Assembly: GCA_029933365.1 (NCBI GenBank)
Contig: JAOZOH010000002.1
Location: 14,224 to 78,223, forward strand
Direction of reading: 5' to 3'
Source: Desulfuromusa sp.
GTDB lineage: Bacteria > Desulfobacterota > Desulfuromonadia > Desulfuromonadales > Geopsychrobacteraceae
DNA length: 64,000 nucleotides
Shown one piece after another: positions 49,603-58,247 of this stretch (within the stretch, counting starts at the first letter, position 1; the number at the start of each line of letters is the position of its first letter). A program made the translations under genes and the position numbers. A model generated the notes under the pieces. The model was not told where the DNA came from. It saw only the letters and a program-made list of their open reading frames with translations, and searched no databases.

Positions 49603-50878
49603 TTTGTTATTATTACTTTCTGCACTATTTCTGGTGCCGTATTACCTGCTACGTGGATTTCGTTACGGCAAAAGTCGTCGTGGTATCAGAGAGCGGTTAG
49701 GTTATTATTCTCCGGAACAACTGAGCTTACTTCGAGAAAAAAAAACGATCTGGATTCATGCCGTTTCAGTTGGTGAAACTCGTGCGGCAATGCCTTTGAT
49801 CAGACAAATCCGCTTACAATATCCTGATTATCTGATTCTTGTGACTAATGTTACCGAGACCGGCCATGCGATTGCTCTAGAAGATAAAGAAATTGATCTT
49901 TGTCTGTTTTTTCCTTTCGATTTTTCCTGGGCTGTACGTAGAGCCCTTAGTACGGTCAATCCCGAACTGATTATAATTGTTGAAACCGAAATCTGGCCTA
50001 ATTTTACCCGTCAGGCACATCAATTTGAGATTCCGCTGATACTGGTCAATGGACGCATATCGGATCGTTCTTTCCCCCGTTATCGTTTTTTCCGATTTTT
50101 ATTACGACCGATTCTGGATCGATTTTCCTCTTTTTGCATGCAGTCGCAGACTGATGCTGAACGGATTACTGCTTTGGGGGCCCCCGATGGAAGGGTGGAG
50201 AATACTGGCAACCTCAAGTTTGATCATGATTTGATGAAGGTGACAACAGAACAAGTGCAGCAGAAAAAAAATCAATACCAGCTACCTGAGCAGGTCGCAA
50301 TTCTGGTTGCTGGAAGCACCCATGAGAAGGAAGAAAAACTGCTTCTTGAGGCCTATCGACAAATATCGACACAGATTGAGCGGAAGCTGCTTCTGGTTCT
50401 GATCCCACGCCATCCGGAACGTAAACGGGAAGTACAGTCTCTGCTGAAAGAAGCTGGATTCAAGTATCGACTGCGTAGTTCTTTGCAGGAAGGGGACAAG
50501 GCACTTTCTCCCGGAGATGTTTTGCTTGTCGATACTCTGGGTGAGGTTCTCGATTTTTATAGTGTTGCTGATCTGGTTTTTGTTGGCGGAAGTCTCGTTC
50601 CTATTGGTGGCCATAATCTATTGGAGGCGGCATTGTTGGCAAAACCAGTTATATTTGGACCACATGTCCATAACTTTAAGGAAATTTCTGCAAAATTGAT
50701 TCGGGCCGGCGCCGGCGTAAAGGTTGCAACTCAGCAGGAGTTGGTCAGGCATAGTATCATTATGCTTAACGATCCAGCACGTAGCCGGGCTATGGGACAG
50801 GCGGGAAGTTCTTTAATTGCAGAAAATGCCGGGACAACCGAGCGTACTATGCGGCATATCTCCAAAGCTTTGAAATGA
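49583..50878 (+). CDS. waaA: 3-deoxy-D-manno-octulosonic acid transferase
   Basis: 431 residues, GT30. Adds Kdo from CMP-Kdo to lipid IVA. Signal-anchor at the N-terminus (LLYNLLLLLSALFLVPYYLLR), then the Kdo-transferase start IWIHAVSVGETRAAMPLIRQ, LIIIVETEIWPNF, NGRISDRSFPRYR, and the C-terminal donor site VGGSLVPIGGHNLLEAA with GPHVHNFKE. It overlaps the acyltransferase gene by 20 bases, with GGAG 5 bases before the ATG. Whether it adds one or two Kdo units cannot be told. It is coupled to lpxK by an ATGA. Confidence 0.95.
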   Translation: MVYLLYNLLLLLSALFLVPYYLLRGFRYGKSRRGIRERLGYYSPEQLSLLREKKTIWIHAVSVGETRAAMPLIRQIRLQYPDYLILVTNVTETGHAIALEDKEIDLCLFFPFDFSWAVRRALSTVNPELIIIVETEIWPNFTRQAHQFEIPLILVNGRISDRSFPRYRFFRFLLRPILDRFSSFCMQSQTDAERITALGAPDGRVENTGNLKFDHDLMKVTTEQVQQKKNQYQLPEQVAILVAGSTHEKEEKLLLEAYRQISTQIERKLLLVLIPRHPERKREVQSLLKEAGFKYRLRSSLQEGDKALSPGDVLLVDTLGEVLDFYSVADLVFVGGSLVPIGGHNLLEAALLAKPVIFGPHVHNFKEISAKLIRAGAGVKVATQQELVRHSIIMLNDPARSRAMGQAGSSLIAENAGTTERTMRHISKALK

Positions 50879-51939
50879 GTAAACTGACTGGTTTCCATCA
50901 TCGCTTTGTAGCTCAAGGTGCAAATAATCTGTCTGAGAGAATTCTTTTGCTGCTCCTCCTGCCCTTTTCATTCATTTACGGGGCAGTCAGTTGGGTTCGT
51001 AATCTTTGTTATGATTATGAATGGTTCCCCGCTTATAGTTCTTCTCTCCCAGTGATTTCTGTCGGGAATCTTGCTGTTGGCGGAACCGGAAAAACCCCCG
51101 TCGTTGACTGGCTGGTAAAAGAGTTTCACAAACGGGGAAAGCATCCCGCAATCATCAGTCGTGGCTATTCTGGAAACTTTGACGGCGCTGTCGGGGTCGT
51201 TTCAACTGGAGATGGAATTTTAATGACAGCTGTCGAATGTGGGGACGAGCCCTATCTACTGGCGAGAAGAAATCCATACTGTCCGGTTTACATTTCTAAA
51301 AAGCGGATTGATGGTATCAAGGCTTTGGAAAAGCTGCCAAATATTGATGTGATCATTTTGGATGATGGATTTCAACATCGGGCGGTCAAGCGGGATGTCG
51401 ACCTGGTTTTGCTCGATGCCACCCGGCCACTTGGAAATAGCTTGCCTCTTCCAGCAGGGAATCTTAGAGAATTCCCGGGTGCTTTGAAAAGAGCCGATTT
51501 CCTGCTTATGACTCGCTCTGGAGTTCAAGGACAATCCGATTTTATGGGGTATCATGCCTATAATAGCTGCCATCAACTGGCTGATATTGCCGTCTGTCTC
51601 GATGGACATGCGGTTCCTATCAGCCAGCTCAAAAAGCTTAATCTTCTGGCTTTTGCTGGAATAGCTGATCCTGAGAGTTTTTTTACCTCTCTGGAAAATA
51701 TGGGATTGTCGTTGCAACGGAAACTCCCTTTTGCGGATCATGTTGAATATCAAAATCAGATCATGAAACAGCTGCATACCCAAGCAGTCAGTGTAGATGC
51801 CTTGATCACAACTGAAAAAGATGCTGTCAAGCTGTCGGCTGATATGTTTGAATTGCCCTGTTATCAAATTTCTATGGATATCAATATTGATAATTCCACC
51901 GAATTGATTGAAAATATAACAAAACGTCTATGGAGTTAA
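50875..51939 (+). CDS. lpxK: Tetraacyldisaccharide 4'-kinase
   Basis: 354 residues. Phosphorylates lipid IVA precursor at the 4' position. A membrane-associated N-terminus (LLLLLPFSFIYGAVSW) is followed by the P-loop in VGNLAVGGTGKTPVVDWL, HPAIISRGYSGN, ECGDEPYLLARR, and VIILDDGFQHRAVKRDVDL with the DDGFQHR motif. C-terminal AFAGIADPESFFTSL and FADHVEYQNQ match the family. ATGA overlap with waaA. It completes the Raetz-pathway enzymes present here (lpxA, D, B, K, waaA). Confidence 0.95.
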   Translation: MSKLTGFHHRFVAQGANNLSERILLLLLLPFSFIYGAVSWVRNLCYDYEWFPAYSSSLPVISVGNLAVGGTGKTPVVDWLVKEFHKRGKHPAIISRGYSGNFDGAVGVVSTGDGILMTAVECGDEPYLLARRNPYCPVYISKKRIDGIKALEKLPNIDVIILDDGFQHRAVKRDVDLVLLDATRPLGNSLPLPAGNLREFPGALKRADFLLMTRSGVQGQSDFMGYHAYNSCHQLADIAVCLDGHAVPISQLKKLNLLAFAGIADPESFFTSLENMGLSLQRKLPFADHVEYQNQIMKQLHTQAVSVDALITTEKDAVKLSADMFELPCYQISMDINIDNSTELIENITKRLWS

Positions 51940-51942
51940 GAA

Positions 51943-52116
51943 ATGCCTGTACCTTCTGAACTGTTAGAGATTCTGGCCTGTCCAAAGTGTAAACAGGTGG
52001 TGGAACTTGCCACTGATGGTGACATTATCTTTTGTAATGCGTGCCAATTACGTTATCCGGTGCGTGACGATATTCCGGTTATGCTGATTGATGAAGCTGA
52101 GTCTGTGGAGAGTTGA
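51943..52116 (+). CDS. Trm112-like zinc-ribbon small protein
   Basis: 57 residues, reading MPVPSELLEILACPKCKQ at the start, then IIFCNACQLRYPVRDDIPVML. Two CxxC pairs (CPKC and CNAC) form the zinc ribbon of the Trm112/UPF0434 (YcaR) family. YcaR-like genes often lie next to lpxK. GGAG is 7 bases before the ATG and the gene sits 3 bases after lpxK. Its precise role is unknown in bacteria. Confidence 0.85.
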   Translation: MPVPSELLEILACPKCKQVVELATDGDIIFCNACQLRYPVRDDIPVMLIDEAESVES

Positions 52117-52121
52117 ACCTG

Positions 52122-53159
52122 GTGTCGGCCAAGAATTTAGGGAACCAACCAATACGGCGGATTCTGGTGCGTGGCGTCAACTGGATTGGCGATGCAGTGA
52201 TGACGACTCCGGCACTTGCTGCTTTACGTAGCCATTTTCCACGAGCGGAAATTGTGATGCTAGCCAATCCTCTGGTGTCAGAGCTGTTCCAGTTTCATCC
52301 GAGCGTCGACCGGGTGATGATCTACGATAAAAAAGGTTGGCATCAAGGATTGGGTGGCTTATGGCGGATGTCCAAAGAGTTACGCGATGAGCATTTTGAT
52401 GCGGCATTTTTGTTGCAGAATGCCATTGAAGCAGCATTGTTGGCTTTGTTTGCCGGGATCCATCGGCGGGCAGGGTACACAACTGATGGACGACGGCTGC
52501 TACTTAACTATCCGGTACATGTGACCGCTGCAGATAAACAGTTGCACCATACCGATTACTACTTGGGCTTACTTGCTCAGTTGGGAATCGAAGGTGGTGA
52601 TGGAAAGTTGTGTCTGGCTTGTACTGATGTTGAGCAGCAGTGGGCACAATCGACTCTTCAGAATGATAATGTCATCGCTATCAATCCGGGTGCTGCTTAT
52701 GGTTCGGCCAAGCGCTGGTTCCCTGAGCGATTTGCCGAAGTCGGTGATGCTCTTGCTGAACGTTATGATGCTCGAATCTTGCTGACAGGTGGCCCTGGGG
52801 AAATAGAAATAGGTCGTGATATTGCTGCTGCGATGCAATGTCAGCCTCTTAATATGATCGGAAAGACCTCGGTCAGGGAGATGATGTCGCTGTTGGCGCA
52901 CAGTCGACTGTTGGTGACCAACGATTCTGGGCCAATGCATGTTGCCGCAGCGTTTTCGACACCCATTGTGGCAATTTTTGGCCCGACAGATCATACCACC
53001 ACGTGTCCGGCGTCAGAAAACGTAAAGATAGTGCGCAAACAAGTCGATTGTGCTCCTTGTTTGTTGCGGCAATGTCCAACAGATCACCGCTGTATGACAG
53101 AGATAACGGCCGCTGATGTTATCATGGCAGCTGGCCAATTATTGGATATGTCCGAATGA
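52122..53159 (+). CDS. waaF: ADP-heptose:LPS heptosyltransferase II
   Basis: 345 residues, GT9. Adds the second heptose to the inner core. Motifs: ILVRGVNWIGDAVMTTPAL, AINPGAAYGSAKRWF, LLTGGPGEIEIGRDI, and the donor site TNDSGPMHVAAAFSTPIVAIFG. A C-terminal cysteine cluster CAPCLLRQC...CM is present, as in many WaaF. I take the GTG at 52122, since GGAGAG lies about 9 bases upstream; a TTG at 52113 would be too close to that site. It follows the Trm112 gene by 5 bases and is coupled to waaC. Confidence 0.92.
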   Translation: MSAKNLGNQPIRRILVRGVNWIGDAVMTTPALAALRSHFPRAEIVMLANPLVSELFQFHPSVDRVMIYDKKGWHQGLGGLWRMSKELRDEHFDAAFLLQNAIEAALLALFAGIHRRAGYTTDGRRLLLNYPVHVTAADKQLHHTDYYLGLLAQLGIEGGDGKLCLACTDVEQQWAQSTLQNDNVIAINPGAAYGSAKRWFPERFAEVGDALAERYDARILLTGGPGEIEIGRDIAAAMQCQPLNMIGKTSVREMMSLLAHSRLLVTNDSGPMHVAAAFSTPIVAIFGPTDHTTTCPASENVKIVRKQVDCAPCLLRQCPTDHRCMTEITAADVIMAAGQLLDMSE

Positions 53160-54211
53160 AAGTACTGATCGTCAAGGTGAGTGCTCTGGGGGATGTAATT
53201 CATACCCTTCCAGTTCTGGCTTATTTACACAGTGCCTGTCCTGAGGTTGAAATTGACTGGTTGGTTGAAGAGGGATTTTTCCCGGTACTTGATGGTCATC
53301 CGTTGCTTCGGCAGTTGATCCCACTGCAGACTAAGCGCTGGAGACAACTTTCTCCACTCTCGATGTTGCGTGAATTATGGCGTTTTGCTAGGCGGTTGCG
53401 TCAGCGCCGTTATGATCTAGTTTTTGATTTGCAAGGCAACAGCAAAAGTGGGTTTTTTACACTGATCAGCCGTGGCAGAGATAAATATGGTTTCGATCGT
53501 CATCAGGTGCGTGAATGGCCAAACTTGCTGGCAACGCGTCATCATATTGCCCTGAGTGATGATGATCACCATGTTGCCCAGCGGGCTTTGGCTATTGTGC
53601 GGGCAGCCCTTTCCGAGGGAACCGATTTGCGCTCAGCCGGGCCGCTGCAGGTACTCCCAATGGCTCGGAAAATAGTTGAAAAGCAATTGCAGCAACTTGA
53701 TCTCTTGCACCGTTCCCTGGTGGTGCTCCATTATGGTACGACGTGGCAGACAAAGTTGTGGAGTTTAGAAAGTTGGCAACGGTTGGCAAGACAGCTGGTT
53801 GAGCAGAGCGATTTGTTGCCGCTTTTGACTTGGGGGAATGACGAGGAACTTAAGGCTGCTACTGTGATTTCCGAGGCAACAGCAGGACAGGCAGTTATCT
53901 GGCCGCGTGGCAGTTTGCCCGAACTAGTGGCGCTGTTGGATTGCGTTGATTTGGTCGTTGGTTGTGATACTGGGCCAATTCATATTGCTGCAGCCCTGGG
54001 TACCCCGACGGTTTCACTGTTTCGAGTGACGGACGCAACCCGCAATGCACCTACTGGGGAAATTCATCGCAGTTTACAGACCCCGATGAGTTGTGCTGGT
54101 TGCTTGCTGAAGCAGTGTGACAAAGATGCACAATGTGCCGCATCAATTTCAGTTGCCGATGTCTATCGAGCAATCACTGAACTTACGACTGCTGCAAGCA
54201 AGAGAGGTTAA
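53156..54211 (+). CDS. waaC: LPS heptosyltransferase I
   Basis: 351 residues, GT9. Adds the first heptose to Kdo. MKVLIVKVSALGDVIHTLPVLAYL is the strongly conserved WaaC start; VFDLQGNSKSGFFTLIS, HYGTTWQTKLWSLESW, and the donor site GCDTGPIHIAAALGTPTV follow. The C-terminal CAGCLLKQC...C cluster mirrors the one in waaF. ATGA overlap with waaF. Gene order and start favour WaaC, but transferase order cannot be proven from sequence. Confidence 0.9.
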   Translation: MKVLIVKVSALGDVIHTLPVLAYLHSACPEVEIDWLVEEGFFPVLDGHPLLRQLIPLQTKRWRQLSPLSMLRELWRFARRLRQRRYDLVFDLQGNSKSGFFTLISRGRDKYGFDRHQVREWPNLLATRHHIALSDDDHHVAQRALAIVRAALSEGTDLRSAGPLQVLPMARKIVEKQLQQLDLLHRSLVVLHYGTTWQTKLWSLESWQRLARQLVEQSDLLPLLTWGNDEELKAATVISEATAGQAVIWPRGSLPELVALLDCVDLVVGCDTGPIHIAAALGTPTVSLFRVTDATRNAPTGEIHRSLQTPMSCAGCLLKQCDKDAQCAASISVADVYRAITELTTAASKRG

Positions 54212-54213
54212 CG

Positions 54214-54792
54214 ATGCAGGAAAAAATTAGCCAACACCTTAATCGTCATATTGAAGTTTTTCAACAGGCGGTTATCCCGATGGTAGCGGATGTTGAACGC
54301 TGTGCCCAGTTGATGTGCCGGGCGTTAAAGCAAGGGAATAAAATCCTTGTTATGGGCAACGGTGGTTCTGCCGCCGATGCCCAACATTTTGCTGCCGAGC
54401 TGGTTGGTCGCTTTTTGAAAAATCGGGCAGCATTGCCAGCAATTGCTTTGACCACCGACACGTCAATTCTTACCGCTGTTGCTAACGATTTTGGCTACGA
54501 GCAGGTATTCAGCCGTCAGGTTGAAGCGCTGGTCAAGCCTGGTGATGTTGTTATAGGTATCTCAACCAGTGGCAATTCTATCAATGTTCAGCGGGCACTC
54601 GATTTGGCATCAGAGTTAGATTGTAAAACGATTGCTTTTTTGGGTCGTGATGGGGGCAGCATAGCAGCACAGGTTGATCTGCCGTTGATCGTGGCTGTAA
54701 AAGAGACACCGCGTATTCAGGAGGTGCATCTGACCTTGATCCATATTCTTTGTGATCTGATTGAGTCTGAAATGTTTGTGGACGCTGAATGA
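54214..54792 (+). CDS. gmhA: Sedoheptulose-7-phosphate isomerase
   Basis: 192 residues, SIS-domain. Converts sedoheptulose-7-P to D-glycero-D-manno-heptose-7-P, the first heptose step. The SIS core is seen in MGNGGSAADAQHFAAELVGRF and GISTSGNSINVQRALDLA, and the C-terminal IQEVHLTLIHILCDLIE carries the metal/active histidines. GAGGTTAACG lies 5 bases before the ATG. With hldE and gmhB 7-9 kb downstream it makes the ADP-heptose pathway except for HldD, which is not in the window. Confidence 0.95.
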   Translation: MQEKISQHLNRHIEVFQQAVIPMVADVERCAQLMCRALKQGNKILVMGNGGSAADAQHFAAELVGRFLKNRAALPAIALTTDTSILTAVANDFGYEQVFSRQVEALVKPGDVVIGISTSGNSINVQRALDLASELDCKTIAFLGRDGGSIAAQVDLPLIVAVKETPRIQEVHLTLIHILCDLIESEMFVDAE

Positions 54793-54805
54793 TGGAATTC
54801 GATGT

Positions 54806-55918
54806 ATGCGATTAGCTTTTGTGCTGTTCAAGTATTTTCCCTATGGTGGTTTACAGCGTGATTGCATGAAAGTTGCTCATGAATGTCTACAGCGTGGTCA
54901 CAATATTGATTTTTATTGCATGGAATGGACTGGGTCACGTCCGCAGGGGATGACGGTTCATATTGTTGATGTAAAAGAGTGGCGCAACTATCGACGTTAC
55001 GAACTGTTCGCCCGCCAGGTCATGCAGCAGCTTGACCATGTAGAATATGATGGTGTAATCGGTTTTAACCGTATGGCAGGCCTTGACCTCTACTTTGCTG
55101 CCGATCCTTGTTTTGCTCTCAAATGCGAACAGCGGCAGTTCTGGTATCGTTATCTGCCTCGTTCTCAGAGCTTTTTACGTTCTGAAGCGACGGTGTACAG
55201 TCGGAATAGTGTAACAGAGCTCATGTTATTGTCGGATCAGGAAATTCCGCAGATCCAACGTTTGTATGGTACTGCCACACAACGTTTTCATCTTTTGCCG
55301 CCTGGTGTGGCCAGAGATCGATTGGCAGTGGATGATTATCATCAGCAACGAATTGAGTTTCGACGAGAACTTGGTTTGAGTAAAGAGCAAAAATTATTAC
55401 TCATGGTTGGTTCTGGTTTTAAAATCAAAGGGGTTGATCGAGCTGTGGCGGCGCTGGCGCGTCTTCCGGAACCTCTGCGTCAGAAGTGTGTTCTAATGAT
55501 TCTCGGTCACGACAACAGTAGTCAGTTTAAGCGACAGGCACGTCGACTAGGGCTGGGTAGTCAGGTTCGATTTATGGGCGGGCGTGACGACGCATCCCGA
55601 TTCTTTTTTGCCGCAGATCTGCTGGTGCATCCAGCGTATCGTGAAGCAGCAGGGATGGTTCTGCTTGAGGCTGTGGCGGCCCAGCTGCCCGTATTGGTCT
55701 CTGATACCTGTGGTTATAGTTTTCATATCCAACGCTCAAAAGCAGGTTGTGTCCATCAATCACCGTTTGATCTACAGCGTTTTAGTTGTGAGTTAGCGAC
55801 AATGCTTGAAAAAGATCCATACGATTGGCAGCAGGCTGCGCGTGAGTATGTTGCGACTATAGATATTTTTGGTTTGGCGACAAAAGCTACCGATGTGATT
55901 GAGCAGGTACTGCAATGA
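54806..55918 (+). CDS. waaG: LPS core glycosyltransferase WaaG-type (GT4)
   Basis: 370 residues. Resembles E. coli WaaG closely in landmark segments: FVLFKYFPYGGLQRDCMKVA at the start, VIGFNRMAGLDLYFAADPC, the ILPPG-type LLPPGVARDRL, and the retaining GT4 site HPAYREAAGMVLLEAVAAQLP. It would transfer glucose (or another hexose) to heptose II. The start ATG at 54806 is preceded by GGAATTC; an upstream in-frame ATG at 54761 lies in gmhA. It is coupled to waaP by ATGA. Confidence 0.9.
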   Translation: MRLAFVLFKYFPYGGLQRDCMKVAHECLQRGHNIDFYCMEWTGSRPQGMTVHIVDVKEWRNYRRYELFARQVMQQLDHVEYDGVIGFNRMAGLDLYFAADPCFALKCEQRQFWYRYLPRSQSFLRSEATVYSRNSVTELMLLSDQEIPQIQRLYGTATQRFHLLPPGVARDRLAVDDYHQQRIEFRRELGLSKEQKLLLMVGSGFKIKGVDRAVAALARLPEPLRQKCVLMILGHDNSSQFKRQARRLGLGSQVRFMGGRDDASRFFFAADLLVHPAYREAAGMVLLEAVAAQLPVLVSDTCGYSFHIQRSKAGCVHQSPFDLQRFSCELATMLEKDPYDWQQAAREYVATIDIFGLATKATDVIEQVLQ

Positions 55919-56727
55919 TTGTTTTACCAAAATCATGGCAACAGCAATGGCAGGGCAAAGATCTTTTTGAACAGATACTGAGCCTTGAAGGGGAAGAGTT
56001 CCGTAATATGGACGGGCGGCGAACCTTGCGTTTTGAAAAAGATGGTCGGGGCTATTTTGCCAAACTCTATTCTGGTATTGGCTGGCCGCGGATTTTAAAG
56101 AGTCTGCTGACTCTACGTAAGCCGCCTGTACTGTCTGCAGCTAACGAATGGCTGGCAATCAAAAAGCTGGAAGAGCTTGGTGTCACAACCATGACCCTGG
56201 TCGGTTATGGTGAGCAGGGCGCCAGCCCCGCACATCGGCAATCCTTCATTATCACCCAAGAGTTGGAACAGACTGAAAGCCTTGAGGATTTTTGCCGCAA
56301 CTGGAAGGATCAAGCACCTGATTGTCGACTCAAGTGGGCCATGATCAGAAAATTGGCTCAAATTTCGCGACAACTGCATGAAAATGGGATAAATCATCGT
56401 GATTATTACCTGTGCCATTTCTTGTTGGATATTTCGTCTGGGCGAGACAATGTAAATCCTGATAGCCTAACCCTATTTCTGATTGATTTACATCGGGTCC
56501 AATTCAGATGCCGACTACCACAGCGCTGGCGTCTTAAAGATTTGGCCGGTCTTTATTTTTCCAGCATGGAGATTGGTCTGACACAGCGCGATTTATACCG
56601 TTTTATCTGTGTTTATACCCACCAGTCGTTACGGCCAGCTCTTTCTGAAAACAAGCGATTGTGGCAGCAGATTGAGCGCAGAGGAGAGCGCTTGTTGAAA
56701 CGTTTTTACCGGAAATATAGCTCATGA
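55915..56727 (+). CDS. waaP: LPS core heptose(I) kinase RfaP/WaaP
   Basis: 270 residues, atypical kinase fold. N-terminal VLPKSWQQQWQGKDLFEQIL and EGEEFRNMDGRRTLRFEKDG match WaaP; the catalytic region is GINHRDYYLCHFLLD (HxD with the catalytic Asp), and LFLIDLHRVQ is the metal-binding segment. It phosphorylates heptose I, adding negative charges to the inner core. ATGA overlap with waaG and with the next gene. Close similarity to the gamma-proteobacterial type, so horizontal spread of the waaG-waaP pair is possible but not shown. Confidence 0.92.
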   Translation: MIVLPKSWQQQWQGKDLFEQILSLEGEEFRNMDGRRTLRFEKDGRGYFAKLYSGIGWPRILKSLLTLRKPPVLSAANEWLAIKKLEELGVTTMTLVGYGEQGASPAHRQSFIITQELEQTESLEDFCRNWKDQAPDCRLKWAMIRKLAQISRQLHENGINHRDYYLCHFLLDISSGRDNVNPDSLTLFLIDLHRVQFRCRLPQRWRLKDLAGLYFSSMEIGLTQRDLYRFICVYTHQSLRPALSENKRLWQQIERRGERLLKRFYRKYSS

Positions 56728-58247
56728 ATGTTTTGCGGCAGTTTATTTATAACTACAGGTGGCTCCTGTTGATTGCACTGTTGTCGCTACTGTTGAAAAT
56801 AGTCTTACTGCTGCAGGGTGAGATAGTAAATCCTGATGCCGTGACTTATATTGCAGCAGCAGAGAGCCATTCTCAGGGGCTATTTAGCGAAGGGTTACGC
56901 TACTATCGGATGCCATTGTATCCCTTATTGTTGGCTGTAATGCATATTATAATTCCCAATTGGATTCTTGCTGGGCAGTCATTGACAATTTTTTCTTTGG
57001 TGTTGGTTTTATGGCCTTTATATGCCATGACCAAGCGGTTATTTACTCATCAAGTTGCACTTTGGACCATACTTCTATTTGCGGTTTTGCCAGAATTCAA
57101 TACACTTGCCATTATGCGTGACCCGCTGTTTTTATTGTTGGTACTGAGTGCGCTATACTTCTTGGTGATATTTTATCAAGACAAGCAGATCTGGTGGATT
57201 GTAGGTTTTGCCGTGCTATCTGTTTTGGCGTCTCTGGTTCGTATTGAGGGGATATTGTTGTTTATACTTGCCACACTTCCTATTTTGTTTTACTGGCAGC
57301 AACTAAGGAAGGTGGGCAGTAGTCAGGTTCGATTAGTTATCTGTCTGTTTCTGATTTTTGCTACCATGACCTCTCTTCTCTGGGGTGTGAATGTAGTTGG
57401 TTTCAATAGGGAACTACGCTTGAATGAGGTGACAAGGTGGGGGAGTGATCTGCTTAGTTTAGATTTTTTCTCTGGATATCAGCTCTTAATGGAGTCAATA
57501 AAAAATCTCCAGCATAGTTTGCCTGGAGGACATTTACGTAATAACTTGCTAGAAGTAACTCGCCATTATGCCCCATTGATTTATTTCATTGGTCTGTTTG
57601 AGGTGTTAGCTACAGCCGTTTTCCCTACTTCTCTATTGGCTTTCTGGGCGTATCGCTGGCGGGGGAAAAGACTATTTTGCTCTGATCGCTGGCTGATTTT
57701 GTTACCATGGGCGTCATTCATCTTGCTCAATCTTCTCTTTTTGCTGAAAATGAACTTTATTCAGACCCGCTATTTCTGGATTCCTATTGTTCTGAGTCTA
57801 CCCTGGGTTGGTTTTGGAATCAGCTTATGGTGGCAATATCGCCAAACCCGGAAATTGGTCGTAATAATAGTGGTGACAATGATTTTTATCGCTCCACTGT
57901 CAAAGACTCTTGCTGTTACTGGCAGGTCGAAGGATTTAGCTGTTATTTCTGTTGGCAGATGGTTGCAGGATTGTGATCCGCAGCAACAGAAGGGGATTTT
58001 TTTCAATGATCGTCTTATCCCGCTTTATGCTGGTCGAACTTCCGATGTCTCAAAGGTACGTACCGTGAAGCAGATAAGGTCTCTTCTGCGTAATGGTGAC
58101 CCTGCTAGCATAATTGCACTCCGTTTAATCAAGGAAGATAGTCACAATTTGCAGTTTGATGGTTTTACGCACGTCAGTACATATGGAGATGGGGCTAGGG
58201 TGTATATGATTTTTACCAAAGGGCATAGCGCTAGTTTGTCAAAGTAA
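56724..58247 (+). CDS. GT39-type membrane glycosyltransferase (ArnT/PMT-like)
   Basis: 507 residues, about 10-12 membrane spans. First luminal loop EIVNPDAVTYIAAAESHSQG and the second RYYRMPLYPLLLAVMHIII fit the PMT_2/ArnT fold; the usual acidic residue of this family would be the Asp of NPDA. It would use a lipid-linked sugar donor and act on the periplasmic side. The acceptor, lipid A, core or O-antigen, is not known. ATGA overlap with waaP. It ends tail to tail with the next minus-strand gene, with a 17-base overlap. Confidence 0.8.
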   Translation: MNVLRQFIYNYRWLLLIALLSLLLKIVLLLQGEIVNPDAVTYIAAAESHSQGLFSEGLRYYRMPLYPLLLAVMHIIIPNWILAGQSLTIFSLVLVLWPLYAMTKRLFTHQVALWTILLFAVLPEFNTLAIMRDPLFLLLVLSALYFLVIFYQDKQIWWIVGFAVLSVLASLVRIEGILLFILATLPILFYWQQLRKVGSSQVRLVICLFLIFATMTSLLWGVNVVGFNRELRLNEVTRWGSDLLSLDFFSGYQLLMESIKNLQHSLPGGHLRNNLLEVTRHYAPLIYFIGLFEVLATAVFPTSLLAFWAYRWRGKRLFCSDRWLILLPWASFILLNLLFLLKMNFIQTRYFWIPIVLSLPWVGFGISLWWQYRQTRKLVVIIVVTMIFIAPLSKTLAVTGRSKDLAVISVGRWLQDCDPQQQKGIFFNDRLIPLYAGRTSDVSKVRTVKQIRSLLRNGDPASIIALRLIKEDSHNLQFDGFTHVSTYGDGARVYMIFTKGHSASLSK

